Shown here piece by piece: positions 1-10,700 of a stretch of DNA of 64,000 nucleotides. A program made the position numbers and the translations under genes. The stretch's first letter is position 1, and each line of letters opens with the position of its first letter. The stretch is from CBDBBY01 sp965203215 (GTDB lineage Bacteria; Pseudomonadota; Alphaproteobacteria; Rhodobacterales; Rhodobacteraceae). The DNA is taken from NCBI GenBank assembly GCA_965203215.1, contig CBDBBY010000001.1, forward strand, positions 3,286,001-3,350,000. The letters are read 5' to 3'. Below the pieces are notes generated by a model. That model saw nothing but the letters and a program-made list of their open reading frames with translations, was not told the origin of the DNA and ran no database searches.

Positions 1-60
1 GTCAAGATCAATCCGTACATCAACCAAGCGCCGAAAGTTCTTTATCCTGATTACTTCTAA
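1..60 (+). CDS. C-terminal end of an unidentified protein (partial)
   Basis: The reading frame is open from the first base of the window and ends in TAA at 58-60, with the tail ...KVLYPDYF. Only 19 residues are visible, so neither the family nor the role can be named. No stop interrupts it, and about 200 bases without a convincing gene follow, which fits the 3' end of a gene. Chance openness over 20 codons is quite possible. Confidence 0.35.
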   Translation, partial: VKINPYINQAPKVLYPDYF

Positions 61-257
61 ATACATTTTGCACCCAATTCTCTTTTCAAATCAGAAAATC
101 CCTACAACTTCAGCATTTTTGCGACGTTTCGAAGTCCGATTCGTCTGCGCCTGAGAACGGTTTATAGGATATGGGCGGGTTGTTTTCCAGCGGTCCGGAT
201 GTTGGCCTATTGGGGCGTTCGCTGGGCGCGCGAAAAGTCTGGCGCCGATTGCGGCGG

Positions 258-350
258 GACCGCCCGATGCACCGTGGAGCGGCTCATGCGCAAGCAAGGA
301 TTACAACGGGTCTCCCGAGGACGCGAGCAACCACGATCCCCGGTCCGCCC
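258..350 (+). mobile_element. IS3-family transposase OrfB fragment
   Basis: About 90 bases encode CTVERLMRKQGLQ followed by a basic stretch. This is the HTH_21-type segment near the start of IS3-family OrfB. The same segment occurs in the longer but broken copy at 12.57-12.65 kb, and the two are alike in nucleotide sequence. Nothing of OrfA, the DDE core or the element ends is recognisable here, so this is a relic. Confidence 0.7.
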
Positions 351-1263
351 CATCATCAATGTAGAGTCGCATCAATGGGTGAACTCAGACACAGGCGCTT
401 TAGTAGCAGTACTGCAACACAAATGTACCACGACATGCTCCGGCGGGTCAGAACCCGGCCGTGACCTGTACTTGGACTTCATACATCTTCTGCCACCGGC
501 TAATGCGGAAGTTCACGAACTGCGCCGCGACCCCGATAAACGCCATCAGGGAACTGCTCGACCATGCAAAACGCGATGGAGCACAATCAAATTGCTGTAC
601 GCGAACGGCCATCTTTCGAAGAGCAACAGGAAACAGCAACCGGTCCAGCTGGTCGCCAGTTCCGCCACCTTCGACGATGTCATCAGGCTTGTGGAGGATT
701 CCGGCATCGGCACCAAATCCGAAATCGTCTCAGCAACCAATTACGACAATGTTGTTCTAGCACAATACTTCATGAACATCTCTGTGATTCCCAACCACAT
801 CTGGCCGTGCCAAATGACTTCGAGGCCAGGGTCGGCAGTGCTTGCGGGTGTGGTACCCTCTGAGGCAGACGATGAGTTGCACCGCATCGCGCACCCGATC
901 ACGCGCTAACAGGCTGAGCTTTCCGACATAGTTCCGCTGCAAGTACAGCTCGTTGTCGGCGGACATCATCCCCGGCCAGCGATTGGATGCATGGCGGCGC
1001 AGCAGGACCTCCGTCCGCCTGCACAACTTCGGCGCCCGATCCTTCACCGTCAGAGATGGGAGCCCACGAACTCGGCCACTTCCCGGCACCGCCGCCCTTG
1101 AAGCAATCTGCCTCCCGGTCTTTCGTCGCAACCGCGTGCGCTCTGCAGTGCGCATCGTGAACCGTCTTGGCGACACTCGGTCACCCGGAACCGGAGTCAA
1201 AGGTGTTGCATGAATGTTCTTATTTTGCTTTAATCGTTGCACGCACATTCTTGGAGGTGCCGC
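351..1263. other. Degraded region without a convincing gene
   Basis: No frame carries a recognisable family through this stretch. Open frames exist on both strands (199-909 plus, 757-1248 minus), but they overlap each other, lack ribosome sites and have mixed composition. A short plus-strand segment near 500-585 faintly resembles a GHKL-ATPase N-terminal helix, but no further motif follows. A 24-bp dispersed repeat sits at 364-387. The last 10-15 bases carry the ribosome site of the next gene. Confidence 0.5.
364..387 (+). repeat. Dispersed 24-bp repeat, copy 1
   Basis: This stretch resembles 50135-50157 (plus) and 38866-38889 (minus). All three end in TGGGTGAACTCA when read in the same direction. 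Copy 1 is the most diverged. The repeat is probably the terminus of an unrecognised mobile element, because copy 3 lies inside IS debris. Confidence 0.45.
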
Positions 1264-2040
1264 GTGATTGAAACGGCCATCGAGTGGACAGACTCAACTT
1301 GGAATCCGGTCGCCGGATGCAGTGCGATGTCTGCCGGGTGTACCAACTGCTACGCTATGCAGTTGGCCCGCCGATTGGAGGCAATGGGCATCAAGAAATA
1401 CACGGGCCTCACACGGAAGTCCGGCTCTAGAACCGTCTGGAAAGGGATTGTTCACGAAGATCACGCTTCGCTGGACATTCCGATTCGGTGGAAGAAGCCC
1501 AGAAGAATTTTCGTTAATTCGATGAGTGACTTATTCCATCCGTCGGTGTCATCGGAATTTAGTGCCAAAATTTGGTCGGTGATGGAACAAACTCAGCAAC
1601 ACAGCTATCAAATCCTAACAAAACGACCAGATCGATTGGCTGCGATGTCGGCATCAGGATCCTTGACCAGATTGCCGAACGTGTGGCTTGGAACCAGCGT
1701 CGAAGACGAAAGCGTTGCCCATCGAATCGCCGAGCTTCAAAACGTGCCAGCGGCGATCAGGTTCATTTCATTTGAACCTCTAATTGGCTCAGTTGGACGA
1801 GTCGATCTCACAGGGATCGACTGGGCGATTGTTGGCGGCGAAAGTGGGCCGAGGGCCCGCCCGATTCAGGAAACATGGATTGACGAGATTTACGATGCAT
1901 GCCAGTTTTTCGGAACGGCTTTTTTCTTCAAGCAATGGGGAACTTGGGGTGAAGACAACAAGCGCCGTTCGAAAAAGAAAAATGGGCGGAATTACCGAGG
2001 CAGAACTTGGGATGAGATGCCTGCAGATAAACCATTATAA
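1264..2040 (+). CDS. DUF5131 (phage Gp37/Gp68) three-Cys-motif protein
   Basis: This 258-residue protein starts at GTG 1264, chosen because GGAGG lies 6-10 bases upstream; an upstream in-frame start has no such site. The N-terminus carries C19-x6-C26-x2-C29 within the family sequence WNPVAGC...GCTNCYA, resembling the metal-binding cysteine cluster of radical-SAM-like proteins. Other family landmarks are NSMSDLFH, LTKRP, WLGTSVE, FISFEPL and VGGESGPRARP, in the usual order, and the C-terminal FFKQWGTW. Length is normal for PF07505. The next gene, 11 bases on, is its standard partner TcmP, so the two likely form one unit. The biochemical reaction is unproven. The pair is seen in phages and mobile islands, which agrees with this setting. 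Confidence 0.9.
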   Translation: MIETAIEWTDSTWNPVAGCSAMSAGCTNCYAMQLARRLEAMGIKKYTGLTRKSGSRTVWKGIVHEDHASLDIPIRWKKPRRIFVNSMSDLFHPSVSSEFSAKIWSVMEQTQQHSYQILTKRPDRLAAMSASGSLTRLPNVWLGTSVEDESVAHRIAELQNVPAAIRFISFEPLIGSVGRVDLTGIDWAIVGGESGPRARPIQETWIDEIYDACQFFGTAFFFKQWGTWGEDNKRRSKKKNGRNYRGRTWDEMPADKPL

Positions 2041-2051
2041 AACGCACTGCT

Positions 2052-3305
2052 ATGGCTAAAAAACCATACGATTGGAAAGAGGGGGCCACCCTCCAAGATC
2101 ATTCCAAACGAAAACACAGGATCCTTAGGGAGTATTTTCATCGATACCTATGGGAGCGATGTAAGAATCCTAATACTCGTCATTTTAACCTGGCAATCGT
2201 GGACGCTTTCGCTGGCGGCGGCCATTATGCCGATGGAAGTCCTGGATCGCCAGTAATTTTCGCGGAGACTCTATTAGATACGGTGGCAAATATCAACGTC
2301 AAAAGAGCTGAAAATAACATGCCAAAGGCCGAAATCAACTGCCTAGTGATTCTCAATGATTCCGATCCTGACGCTTATCGCAAGCTTCAGGAGGCTGTTG
2401 CACCCTACGCGGCCGCTGCACGGGAGACAGATTCCGACGTGACCCTGTCGTTCAAGTTCTATCACGGTAAGTTTGAAGCGCTTGTAGATAAATTTTGTAC
2501 CTTGATTAAGAATGAACGCTATCGAAATGTAATCTACAATCTCGACCAGTGCGGGCACGGCCAAGTTAACCGTGCAACGATTTCTAGACTTATTAATTCG
2601 GAAAGATCGGTCGAGATTTTCTTTACTTACGCTATAAAGACTCTGATTGCGTTTCTTGATCAACGCAATTTACAACGCAATCGCAATCAACTTCAGTACC
2701 TTGATCTTCACCCCAATTCGATAGAGCTTGCCGAAGATCAAATGACCAAGGATGAATGGCTAGGGGCCGTCGAGCGAAAAGTATTTGGGCATTTTTGCGA
2801 ATGTGCTCCGTTTGTAACACCATTCTCGATCAACAACCCGAAAGGATGGCGATATTGGTTCATGCATTTTGCAAAGAGCTACAGGGCTCGTCAGATTTAC
2901 AATGATGTTCTTCATAAAAACAGCACTGAACAGGCTCATTTTGGCCGATCTGGACTTCGTATGCTGTCGTATGACCCGAATCATGAGGATGGATTTCTTT
3001 ATCTTTTTAACTCAGAAGCAAGAGAGGAAGCGAACCGTCAGTTGTATGACGACATTCCGAGATTGGTGTCCGACCATGATGATGCCATCAAGATATCAGA
3101 TTTTTATAACGCTATCTACAACGATACACCAGCACACAGCGACGATATTCACGATGCAATTTTTAAGAATTTTGATCTTGAAGTTCTCACACCAAAGGGC
3201 AACAGACGTCGCTTTGCCCGCAGGATTTCGCTGAATGATACGCTGCGCATTAGAGAGCAGCTGAGTTTTTACATTCCGGAACCGAAGCAAGATCGATCAA
3301 AGTAG
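2052..3305 (+). CDS. tcmP: Three-Cys-motif partner protein TcmP
   Basis: This 417-residue protein opens with a DHSKRKHRILREYFHRYL segment followed by VDAFAGGGHYADGSPGSP, a glycine-rich loop like that of Rossmann-fold methyltransferases. NLDQCGHGQ and a second conserved block further on match the TcmP family, named for co-occurrence with the DUF5131 three-Cys protein, which lies just upstream here. Start ATG 2052 is 11 bases after the upstream stop. The stop is TAG, showing that TAG is used as a terminator in this genome. The central and C-terminal parts are AT-richer than the rest of the window, which fits transfer. Methyltransferase-like folding is inferred from the family; the substrate is unknown. 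Confidence 0.88.
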   Translation: MAKKPYDWKEGATLQDHSKRKHRILREYFHRYLWERCKNPNTRHFNLAIVDAFAGGGHYADGSPGSPVIFAETLLDTVANINVKRAENNMPKAEINCLVILNDSDPDAYRKLQEAVAPYAAAARETDSDVTLSFKFYHGKFEALVDKFCTLIKNERYRNVIYNLDQCGHGQVNRATISRLINSERSVEIFFTYAIKTLIAFLDQRNLQRNRNQLQYLDLHPNSIELAEDQMTKDEWLGAVERKVFGHFCECAPFVTPFSINNPKGWRYWFMHFAKSYRARQIYNDVLHKNSTEQAHFGRSGLRMLSYDPNHEDGFLYLFNSEAREEANRQLYDDIPRLVSDHDDAIKISDFYNAIYNDTPAHSDDIHDAIFKNFDLEVLTPKGNRRRFARRISLNDTLRIREQLSFYIPEPKQDRSK

Positions 3306-3378
3306 TGAACTGTACGAATTTCTGCAGTCTTGATTTCCTCATACGCAAGATGGCCTGAACGCTCCTTCCGGCGGCCGC

Positions 3379-3429
3379 GGGAAGGCTATTATTTACGTGA
3401 GGGTGTCGAGCGAACCGGCAAAGACCTGA
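3379..3429 (+). pseudogene. Possible serine recombinase N-terminal scrap
   Basis: Seventeen codons read GKAIIYVRVSSEPAKT and then TGA. KAIIYVRVSS is the hallmark strand of serine resolvase/invertase N-termini, including the serine nucleophile. Nothing downstream continues the domain. The match is short and could be chance, especially as other frames here are also open. Confidence 0.3.
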
Positions 3430-3496
3430 AAGCGCAGTATGTCGATTTGTACGAGCGATAGGTACGGAAGACGAGTGGATCCTATTTCGGCGGAAA

Positions 3497-4278
3497 GTGC
3501 GAGAGTTTGTCAAGCTTTACGAAGCTCTTGCCCCTGATCAGAGCATTCTAGCCGCTTCAGATGATCTGAGGTGGTTCGGCAACTGAAGGTCGCGGGCCTC
3601 ACGACCATCGTCAAGCTTCGTGGCATTGATGATCCGTGCTTCCGGGATGATTTTGAGATGGAGGGCAAAGAAGAAGATGATCTCAAGTCTTCTGCGCTTC
3701 GCAAACCAACGGAACTGCGCAAGATTACGAATGCCAAGATCGCGGAAAACCCGCACCAATACGCCAAGTTCAGCGACAAGCTCCGAGAGCTGATTGAGAA
3801 GATGGACAGTACGCAGCTGAATTGGAGCGAAAAGCTGAAGGCTGCGGAAGAATATGCTCGCGATTTGGAAAAGGAGTACGAGGCACACATCAAAACGGGA
3901 TTGTCGCCAGCTGCGCACGCGATTCTGCGTGTGATTGAAGACGTGGAGGGTGGTGAAGAAGAGCGCGGCAAGGATCTCGCATTGTCTGTTGAGGCGGTCT
4001 ACACTGACGAAACTCTTGCGCCGAAGCTGTGGCACACCAAAGACAGCTTGAGAAAGGATCTGCGCCAGCGCGTGCGCGGAGAGGCCAACGCCTTGGGTTT
4101 CAGGAATCTTAAAGGTCTGCCAGCGGCAATTGAGGAAATCGCGATCAAGTTCTATGCGAGGAATTCATTCGGCGAGTCTTGTGACTGCACGAAAGCAGGG
4201 CGACCGCCCTGTAACATGATCCCGTGCTTAACCTTGGAAAAGCATGCTATCAGCGAAAGCCGAGGGCCGCTTGAATGA
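3497..4278 (+). pseudogene. hsdR: Type I restriction HsdR C-terminal relic
   Basis: Two frames together give the C-terminal helical region of a type I restriction R subunit. Frame one (3497-3586) reads VREFVKLYEALAPDQ...LRWFGN. Frame two (from 3571) carries IAENPHQYAKFSDKLRELIE, a long charged helix, and ALSVEAVYTDE. The nuclease and helicase domains are absent, and no hsdM or hsdS lies nearby. A frame change separates the halves near 3580. The relic's stop overlaps the start of the downstream metalloprotease (ATGA at 4275-4278), the arrangement normal for intact hsdR-ygjP pairs. The assignment rests on the helical C-terminal pattern and the neighbour, so it is good but not certain. Confidence 0.65.
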
Positions 4279-5012
4279 ATGTCTTCACGCTTGGAAAGCT
4301 GGAAGTGCCTTATGATTTGAGGCGCAGCGAAACAGCTTCACGCCTCCATTTGGAAATGACATTGGACGGCATGCTTGTCACTGCGCCCGAGGCTGTTGAT
4401 CTGGCCAAGATAGAAAAGACGCTGCATTTCAAGCGTCGCTGGATCGTGGAGAACCATGTCAAACTTCGCGAAAAATACAATCAGATGCACAAAATTGCGC
4501 GGTTCCAAACGGGAGCGAAGGTTCCCTATTGGGGCCGTTTGGCACGACTGACCGTCAATGAAGAAGCCACGCCTTCAGTCGAATATTTGAACGGCATATC
4601 CATAGGCTTGCCGGCAATGTGCAGCTTTGAGGCGCGCGACGAAGCGGCTGAGCAGTTGTTGCGAGAATGGTTGCGTGTTCGTCTTCAAGAAGAAGCTCAC
4701 AAACATTGCAGAAAATTCTCGCGCGCGCTTGGCGTTCAAATGCCTACAATTCGTATCGCGGCACTCAAGTCTCGCTGGGGCAGCTGCGGAGAAAGCGGTG
4801 TCGTTTCTCTGAACTGGCATCTGGTCTTCGGACCGAAGCGGGTGCTTGTTTACGTCATTGCTCACGAGCTGACGCATTTGGTCGTGCGAAATCACGGGGA
4901 AGATTTCTGGCGAAAATTGAGGTCTGTGATTGGCGACTGCCAGCATGAGCACGACTGGCTCATGAGGAATGAGCACCTGCTAGGCTACCGTCGCATCCCG
5001 GTTCAGCAATGA
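4275..5012 (+). CDS. YgjP-like zinc metalloprotease (DUF45)
   Basis: This 245-residue protein has the SprT/YgjP pattern. RWGSC appears at about residues 173-177, followed by SLNWHLVF, then HELTH at 197-201 and a third ligand H207 in RNHGEDFW. The two histidines of HExxH and H207 would bind zinc, with E198 as the catalytic base. Length matches the family. Its start overlaps the upstream hsdR relic by four bases, so it was translated from the restriction operon. YgjP-like proteases commonly follow hsdR; their role there is unproven. The gene is intact although the restriction system is not, so it may act alone or simply not yet have decayed. Confidence 0.88.
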   Translation: MNVFTLGKLEVPYDLRRSETASRLHLEMTLDGMLVTAPEAVDLAKIEKTLHFKRRWIVENHVKLREKYNQMHKIARFQTGAKVPYWGRLARLTVNEEATPSVEYLNGISIGLPAMCSFEARDEAAEQLLREWLRVRLQEEAHKHCRKFSRALGVQMPTIRIAALKSRWGSCGESGVVSLNWHLVFGPKRVLVYVIAHELTHLVVRNHGEDFWRKLRSVIGDCQHEHDWLMRNEHLLGYRRIPVQQ

Positions 5013-5263
5013 TTGTCAATTGGGATGCAAAAATGCTCTCTCTATTGGCGAATATAAGATGCATGCGCCATGCTTTCGCGTCGGCGTGCTCCGGTCCACG
5101 TCAACGCCTTGAAGCGCGTTTTGATTGTCGTCGCCCGGCCAACTGCGCAGGACAGAGGCTCGTTGGCAAGATAGAAATGCCTTTTCACAGAAAACGGAAT
5201 GGCGGATAATGGCTTGAAGAACTGAATGCTGACGTTGCAACTGCAAGAGATGGCTGAGCGAAC
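5013..5263. other. Intergenic, no gene recognised
   Basis: About 250 bases. A 66-codon frame starts in an ATGA overlap at 5009, but it has no recognisable sequence and unusual composition. It is treated as non-coding. The region presumably carries the promoter of the downstream two-gene unit. Confidence 0.4.
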
Positions 5264-7759
5264 ATGCCGACCGAGATTTTCCATTTCGTAAAGTCGTATG
5301 TGCTCAGTATAGCAACGCGCGTTATGCATGTTTTTCCTTCGCGCGGTCGAGATAAGCGTTCAAGTCAGGAAAAATCCGCGAGATTCGAAGAGTCCTCAAA
5401 CGGACGGAAACCCGAACCATCCGATGCTGGCTCACCGGCTGAACGCAAGTCGGAGCGGTTGCCTGACCGGAATTCCGATGAGGCGGTTCCCCCGCAGACG
5501 CCGAAGGAAACTAAATCAGGCATTGAAGCGTCTCCCTCGCATCTAAACCAGTCGCAAAAGGCTGGTAGCGAAGCCCTCCAGCCATCCAACGGTACTGGAG
5601 ACGATCAGGACGGTGACCGAAAAGCCCACGAAGAATCAGCAAATGCGCCCAAGGAATCAGCAACCAAGGATTCAACTTCACCTGACAATGTGTCTGCGCT
5701 GGGCATCGCTTCGGAGGAGCGCGGTCAAACATCCATACGTCGTAATGACCGTGAAAGTGGGAGCAAGATTATATCCGACTCCATTGAGAGTGACTCTTCG
5801 CAGATTGACCCAATTGAATTGGCTCCCAGCTTGTCGGACGATGCGAACGAAATTGAATTGAATGAAACTGAAGCGCAGACGGGCGCGCCAATTGGAGCAA
5901 AGACTCGGGATCCGAAACCGAAAACGCCGCGCGAAATTCGCGGAAGACGCTCGAAAGGAGCTTCGCCTACAAGACCCGATCGAATCCGGGACGCAATAGC
6001 CCGCACAGAGCTTCAGTGCAGCAGGACACACGAAAGCAACACTTGGGAGATCATGATTTCCGTCGATGAAGACTGCCAGGTGAAGTCCATTTTGCACGAC
6101 GGGAAGCAGCTGCATCTGGTGGGCGGAACCTGTTCACTACAATCATTCCGTGGCCAGTTGTCCATAGAACTCCAGAATGGCGCGCAGAATCCAATCACAC
6201 TGTTCGACGGCAGTCCGCTTGTGTTCAAATTGTCTAAGGACTGGTTTGGTGTAGGCCGACGACTTGTGAAGGGAATGACTAAGGGACATCACATCGTCTT
6301 CGTACCCTGTGGATGGAATCGAACGGGCCACGTGCCGATAGAACCAGACACCTGCACCGATGAAGAGTTCACGGCCCACTATTTTCATGCGGACGGAACG
6401 CCTGAAGGGGAAGATTCTGGAGGGTTTCAGGAGTTTGACGGTCAGCTGCGGGTGGTTGCATTGGAGTTAATGGGCAAGAGATTATTCGACGATTCCGAGA
6501 ATGGGGACCTGTTTGTCGGTGAGGTGCCGAGATTGCCGTATTCAAATGAATTCGTCTGGGCGCGCGTGGGGGACGAGTCGCCCGACGGCTGGTGTGGCGA
6601 TAACTTCAAACCGGACGAGAGCGATCTCGCGTCAGTTCTTCGTGGCCGTCAGGGGCATTTCTTTGTCCGCGTCTACAGCGCGGAACAAATGCTTGACGGC
6701 ATACAATTCAGATATCTGCGCGACCTGAAGGAAATCCTTTTGAACGATAAACCTTACTCCGATAACGCACTGCTCATTCCGTCGCCCGGTGGGCACGATA
6801 CGACGGAAGTGCGCTTTGTCGGGATTGATGGTTCGCAAACTCGTCTCAGCTTGAATTCGCCGATGCCGCATGTGGAACAAAAGGGAAGCAGTCTGTATGT
6901 CGGTCCGCATCCCGAAGGGGACAGCGTTTCGTGTTTGCTGGATTCCCGCGCCGGAAAAGTTGGCATCGAACTGAGGCTGCCGCGCGTGTGGTGGCGGCTG
7001 GAGCGTTGCTCGGCTGAGCAAACCGAATGGCGTGACACGCCGTTCGAAATAGTGCGTGACAAGTTTATTGAGCTTGCGCATGAGGGATGGTCAGTTCGGA
7101 TGCTTTTGCCGTCGCGCATCAAATCCGCGCATTTCGGATTCAACGATCAACGTAAGTTGGAGCATCGGCTGGGGAGCAATCACGGCGCGCTCATGTTGGA
7201 CGAATTCGTCGACAATGAATGCATCGCAGAGATCCAATACGCCGACACGTCATTTGAAGCGGAGGTCGACGGAATACCCATAACGCTCATCCGGATAGCC
7301 GCCGCTCCCGTTCCTAAGATTGTTTCCTTTTCCAGAAGACCGAAATCCATCGACAAGGGCAGAGGTGTAACCTTGATCTGGGAAACAAGAAACGCCGAAT
7401 CCGGCGGCGTATTCATTGAACCCGAAATAGGCGCAGTCGAACCTGAAGGAATTATGGACGTCAGGCCTGAGAAGACAACCAAATTCACTCTGCGGCTTGT
7501 GGCTCGCGGAATTGATGACGTGACGAAGTCCGTCACGGTCGCCGTACTGCTTCCGCCGCGCACGATTGAAGCGCAAAGCGCTACCGTAAAGAGTGGTCGG
7601 GGAGGATGCAGAAAAGGAAAAGGTTTCAGCCAGGGCGAGCTTCAAAAAGCGGGTTTGACATCCGATACGGCGAGCCCCAACCCGCTGCGCGTGGATGCGC
7701 GTCGGCGTACAACGCACATCTCCAATGTGGAGTCTCTCAGGAGTTTGACCAATGCCTGA
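5264..7759 (+). CDS. Modular 831-aa protein with Ig-like and L13e-like C-terminus
   Basis: No family could be named for the whole protein. Residues about 35-240 are low in hydrophobics and rich in Ser, Glu, Lys and Pro, so probably disordered. Residues about 245-660 look globular and beta-rich. Residues about 665-765 resemble an Ig-like strand set (PVPKIVSFSRRP...VTLIWETRNAESGGVFIEP). Residues about 778-828 read GKGFSQGELQKAGL followed by RVDARRRT, closely like the C-terminal region of ribosomal protein eL13 (L13e). No membrane segment or catalytic motif is evident. It overlaps the helicase gene downstream by eight bases, so the two are co-translated and probably work together. The start codon has only a weak ribosome site. 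Nucleic-acid binding through the eL13-like tail is inference. Confidence 0.75.
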   Translation: MPTEIFHFVKSYVLSIATRVMHVFPSRGRDKRSSQEKSARFEESSNGRKPEPSDAGSPAERKSERLPDRNSDEAVPPQTPKETKSGIEASPSHLNQSQKAGSEALQPSNGTGDDQDGDRKAHEESANAPKESATKDSTSPDNVSALGIASEERGQTSIRRNDRESGSKIISDSIESDSSQIDPIELAPSLSDDANEIELNETEAQTGAPIGAKTRDPKPKTPREIRGRRSKGASPTRPDRIRDAIARTELQCSRTHESNTWEIMISVDEDCQVKSILHDGKQLHLVGGTCSLQSFRGQLSIELQNGAQNPITLFDGSPLVFKLSKDWFGVGRRLVKGMTKGHHIVFVPCGWNRTGHVPIEPDTCTDEEFTAHYFHADGTPEGEDSGGFQEFDGQLRVVALELMGKRLFDDSENGDLFVGEVPRLPYSNEFVWARVGDESPDGWCGDNFKPDESDLASVLRGRQGHFFVRVYSAEQMLDGIQFRYLRDLKEILLNDKPYSDNALLIPSPGGHDTTEVRFVGIDGSQTRLSLNSPMPHVEQKGSSLYVGPHPEGDSVSCLLDSRAGKVGIELRLPRVWWRLERCSAEQTEWRDTPFEIVRDKFIELAHEGWSVRMLLPSRIKSAHFGFNDQRKLEHRLGSNHGALMLDEFVDNECIAEIQYADTSFEAEVDGIPITLIRIAAAPVPKIVSFSRRPKSIDKGRGVTLIWETRNAESGGVFIEPEIGAVEPEGIMDVRPEKTTKFTLRLVARGIDDVTKSVTVAVLLPPRTIEAQSATVKSGRGGCRKGKGFSQGELQKAGLTSDTASPNPLRVDARRRTTHISNVESLRSLTNA

Positions 7760-10700
7760 CGCGCTTACTATCCAGCAATGGCCCGAATTCGTTCGCAAGC
7801 GGTACGAAAATTATTTGAAGACTTCCTTCTTTTTCAAGGACCCGAAACTGCGAGCCTCGTTCGAAGCCGCCTTGCAAAAAAGCGATAGTCTCTTGAAGGG
7901 GCCGTTCCCTGAGTCGGCTCGGAGCTTCAAGAAAGGACAAAGCGCGCGAGCGCTTGCTGAAGAATGCTTCCCCGGCGAAAGCGGTGACCTGCTCCCGGCA
8001 TTGCTGGAGAATACGCTGTATCTCCATCAGGAGCGTGCCGTTCGCGCAGCTCACGTCAATGGCCGGAATTTGTTTGTCGCTACCGGTACTGCGAGCGGCA
8101 AAACTGAGTGCTTCCTCTACCCGATTCTGTTCGAGCTGTATCGGCAGCATTTGTCCGGTGACCTTAAAAGTCCGGGCGTGCGGGCCATGATCCTTTACCC
8201 GATGAATGCGCTTGCAAACGACCAGCGGGGCCGCCTCGGCGGCATCTGTAAAGAGCTTCGGGATGCGGGTTCAGACTTCAAACCGACCTTTGGCCAGTAC
8301 ATCGGCCAGACGCCGGAACATGCCCGCGACACAAAACGAAACGCCTCGGTGCGAGCGGATAATCGATTTGACGGCGAACTCGTGTTCCGAGATGAAATGC
8401 GAAACAATCCTCCTCATATTTTGCTGACGAACTATTCAATGCTGGAGTATCTACTCATCCGCCCCGACGACAGCCCTTTGTTTGATCAAGATCGGGGCGC
8501 CCATTGGCAATTCATCGTTCTCGACGAGGCGCACCAGTACCGCGGCGCGAAGGGAATGGAGATGGGAATGCTTGTCAGGCGGCTCAAGCAGCGGCTGCGC
8601 GAGGGCGGGCGACGGTCTCCATTCCGATGCATAGCCACAAGCGCAACGATCTCGTCCAACCAAGGCGAGGATGAAAAACAGGTGGTTGCCGAGTTCGCGA
8701 ATGAGCTGTTCGGAGAATCCTTCGCGAGTTCCGATATAATTTTCGGTGAATCGCTACCGCCCTCGAACAAGAATTCACCTCAGCGATACCATGCCTTCCT
8801 ACGCGCCCTCGAAGGTGCTTTCCTCATTCACGAGGACGGTTCTGATGCTGTGGTGCTCAATCGTACGGGCGGGGTCGAAAACAGTTCGGATGCGAAACCA
8901 CTGGAAATTGCGCTCTGCCGAGAATGCGGTCAGCACTACTACGTCGGGAAAAAGAAGGGCGGCGTGCTCAGCGAAGCCGTCCGCGACCCGAGCCAACCGG
9001 ATTTCGGCGTCGACTTCTATCTGCCAGAAGAGAACGGGATCGAATATCTATGCCGACGCTGTGGCATTCTATCGAATTCCCCCACTTCATGCGACTGCGA
9101 TGCCGCAGTCAAAGTAACGAAATGCGATCCTGACAGCAACAATGCCGATCAAATCAAGGAATGCAATTCTTGCGGCTACCAGCGCGGCGGGGTCAGAGAC
9201 CCGGTGCAAGAAATTGTGCACGGCTCAGACGGGCCCAACACGGTGATTGCTACTGCGTTGCACGAATTGCTACCGGTCAAGCGTCGGCGGGTGCTTGCTT
9301 TTGCCGACAGCCGGCAGGAGGCAGCATTCTTTGCTTGGTATGCCGAAGACTCCTACCGGAACCTGAGCGACCGAAACTTCATCCTGCGCGCAATGAAGGC
9401 AGAACAGGTTGCGCAAGAAGGATTGTCCGTCAACGATCTCAGCAGTCGGCTGATTTCCCAGTGGGATCGAGCGGGCTCGCTGGACGAATCAAAGACAAAC
9501 GAAGCAATAAAACGAGATGCGCTGACGACAATTTTGAAAGAGGCAATAACGACTGAGAAAAGACTTTCGCTGAGTGGAGTCGGCCTCGTTCGGTGGTTCG
9601 TGAAGATTCCTGATGTATGGGAATTGCCAGACGCAATGCTGGAGGCGCCTTGGGATTTTTCTGTCGAAGAGGCAAACAGGCTGATCAGGTACCTTCTCGA
9701 CGATCTGCGGTTCCGCCGCGCCGTCGATTTGCCAGACGAAGCCGCGGCACCGAAATGGAGTGAACTAACAGAATTTCCGCAGCAAGAATTCTGTATTGGC
9801 AAGCCGCGTAAGCGGAGACACGTTTTCCAATGGGGAGGTGACCAGTCGGCAATCGTAAAACATTATCTTTACGAACTGCTTGTGGAGAGCGGATTGCAAA
9901 GCGATCAGAAGATAAAAGCATCAATTGATCTGATGCGGACAATCTGGGATTCGCTGCAAAAAATTCCGAACGTGCCTTTACTGACGCGCGCAAATCGGGG
10001 CGGCACATTCCGGCTGGATTCGCGCTGGCTTCGGATCGGGCCGGCAAAAGCCGGGGAGATCTTCGAATGCAGGACGTGCGGATCTTTGACCGGCTACAAC
10101 ATTCGAGAAGTCTGCCCGAGGTATCGCTGTCACGGAAAACTCCTTCCGGTCAATCTACCACGGCTTGAAAATAACCACTATCGACTCCTCTACGAAAGCG
10201 CCAAGCTGCCTCCGGCACTCGTCGCCGAAGAGCACACCGCGCAAATCGAAAGCAACGAGGCGCGCGAAAGGCAGGACAGGTTCAAGAGTGGCAGCATAAA
10301 CCTTCTGAGTTCATCGACCACATTTGAAGTAGGCGTGGACTTGGGCGAACTGGATGCGGTTTTCCTACGCAATGTGCCTCCTGAGCCATTCAACTACACG
10401 CAGCGCGTCGGCCGGGCCGGTCGAGGAGAATCTCCAGGATTGGCAATCACCTACTGTCGCCGAAACCCGCACGATCTGTATCATTTCGAAGATCCGCCTG
10501 GCCGAGTAATTGAAGGAGTGGTGCGCCCACCGCGCCTTCAGATGACGAATGAAAAAATCATCCTTCGACACATCGTTGCGGCCGCTCTGTCCGCATTCTT
10601 CCGAGACCAGCCGCAGCGTTTCGAAAGTGTAGAGCATCTTGTAGTTGAATGGGAGAATCCCCGCGCATGCTCGGATCTGAGGCTGTTTTGCGAGCAAAAT

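Noticed and set aside
461..600. Resemblance to a GHKL-ATPase N-terminal helix (TPINAIRELLDHAKRDGA)
   Set aside because: No DxGxG or later motif follows in any frame, so the similarity is too short to report as a gene.
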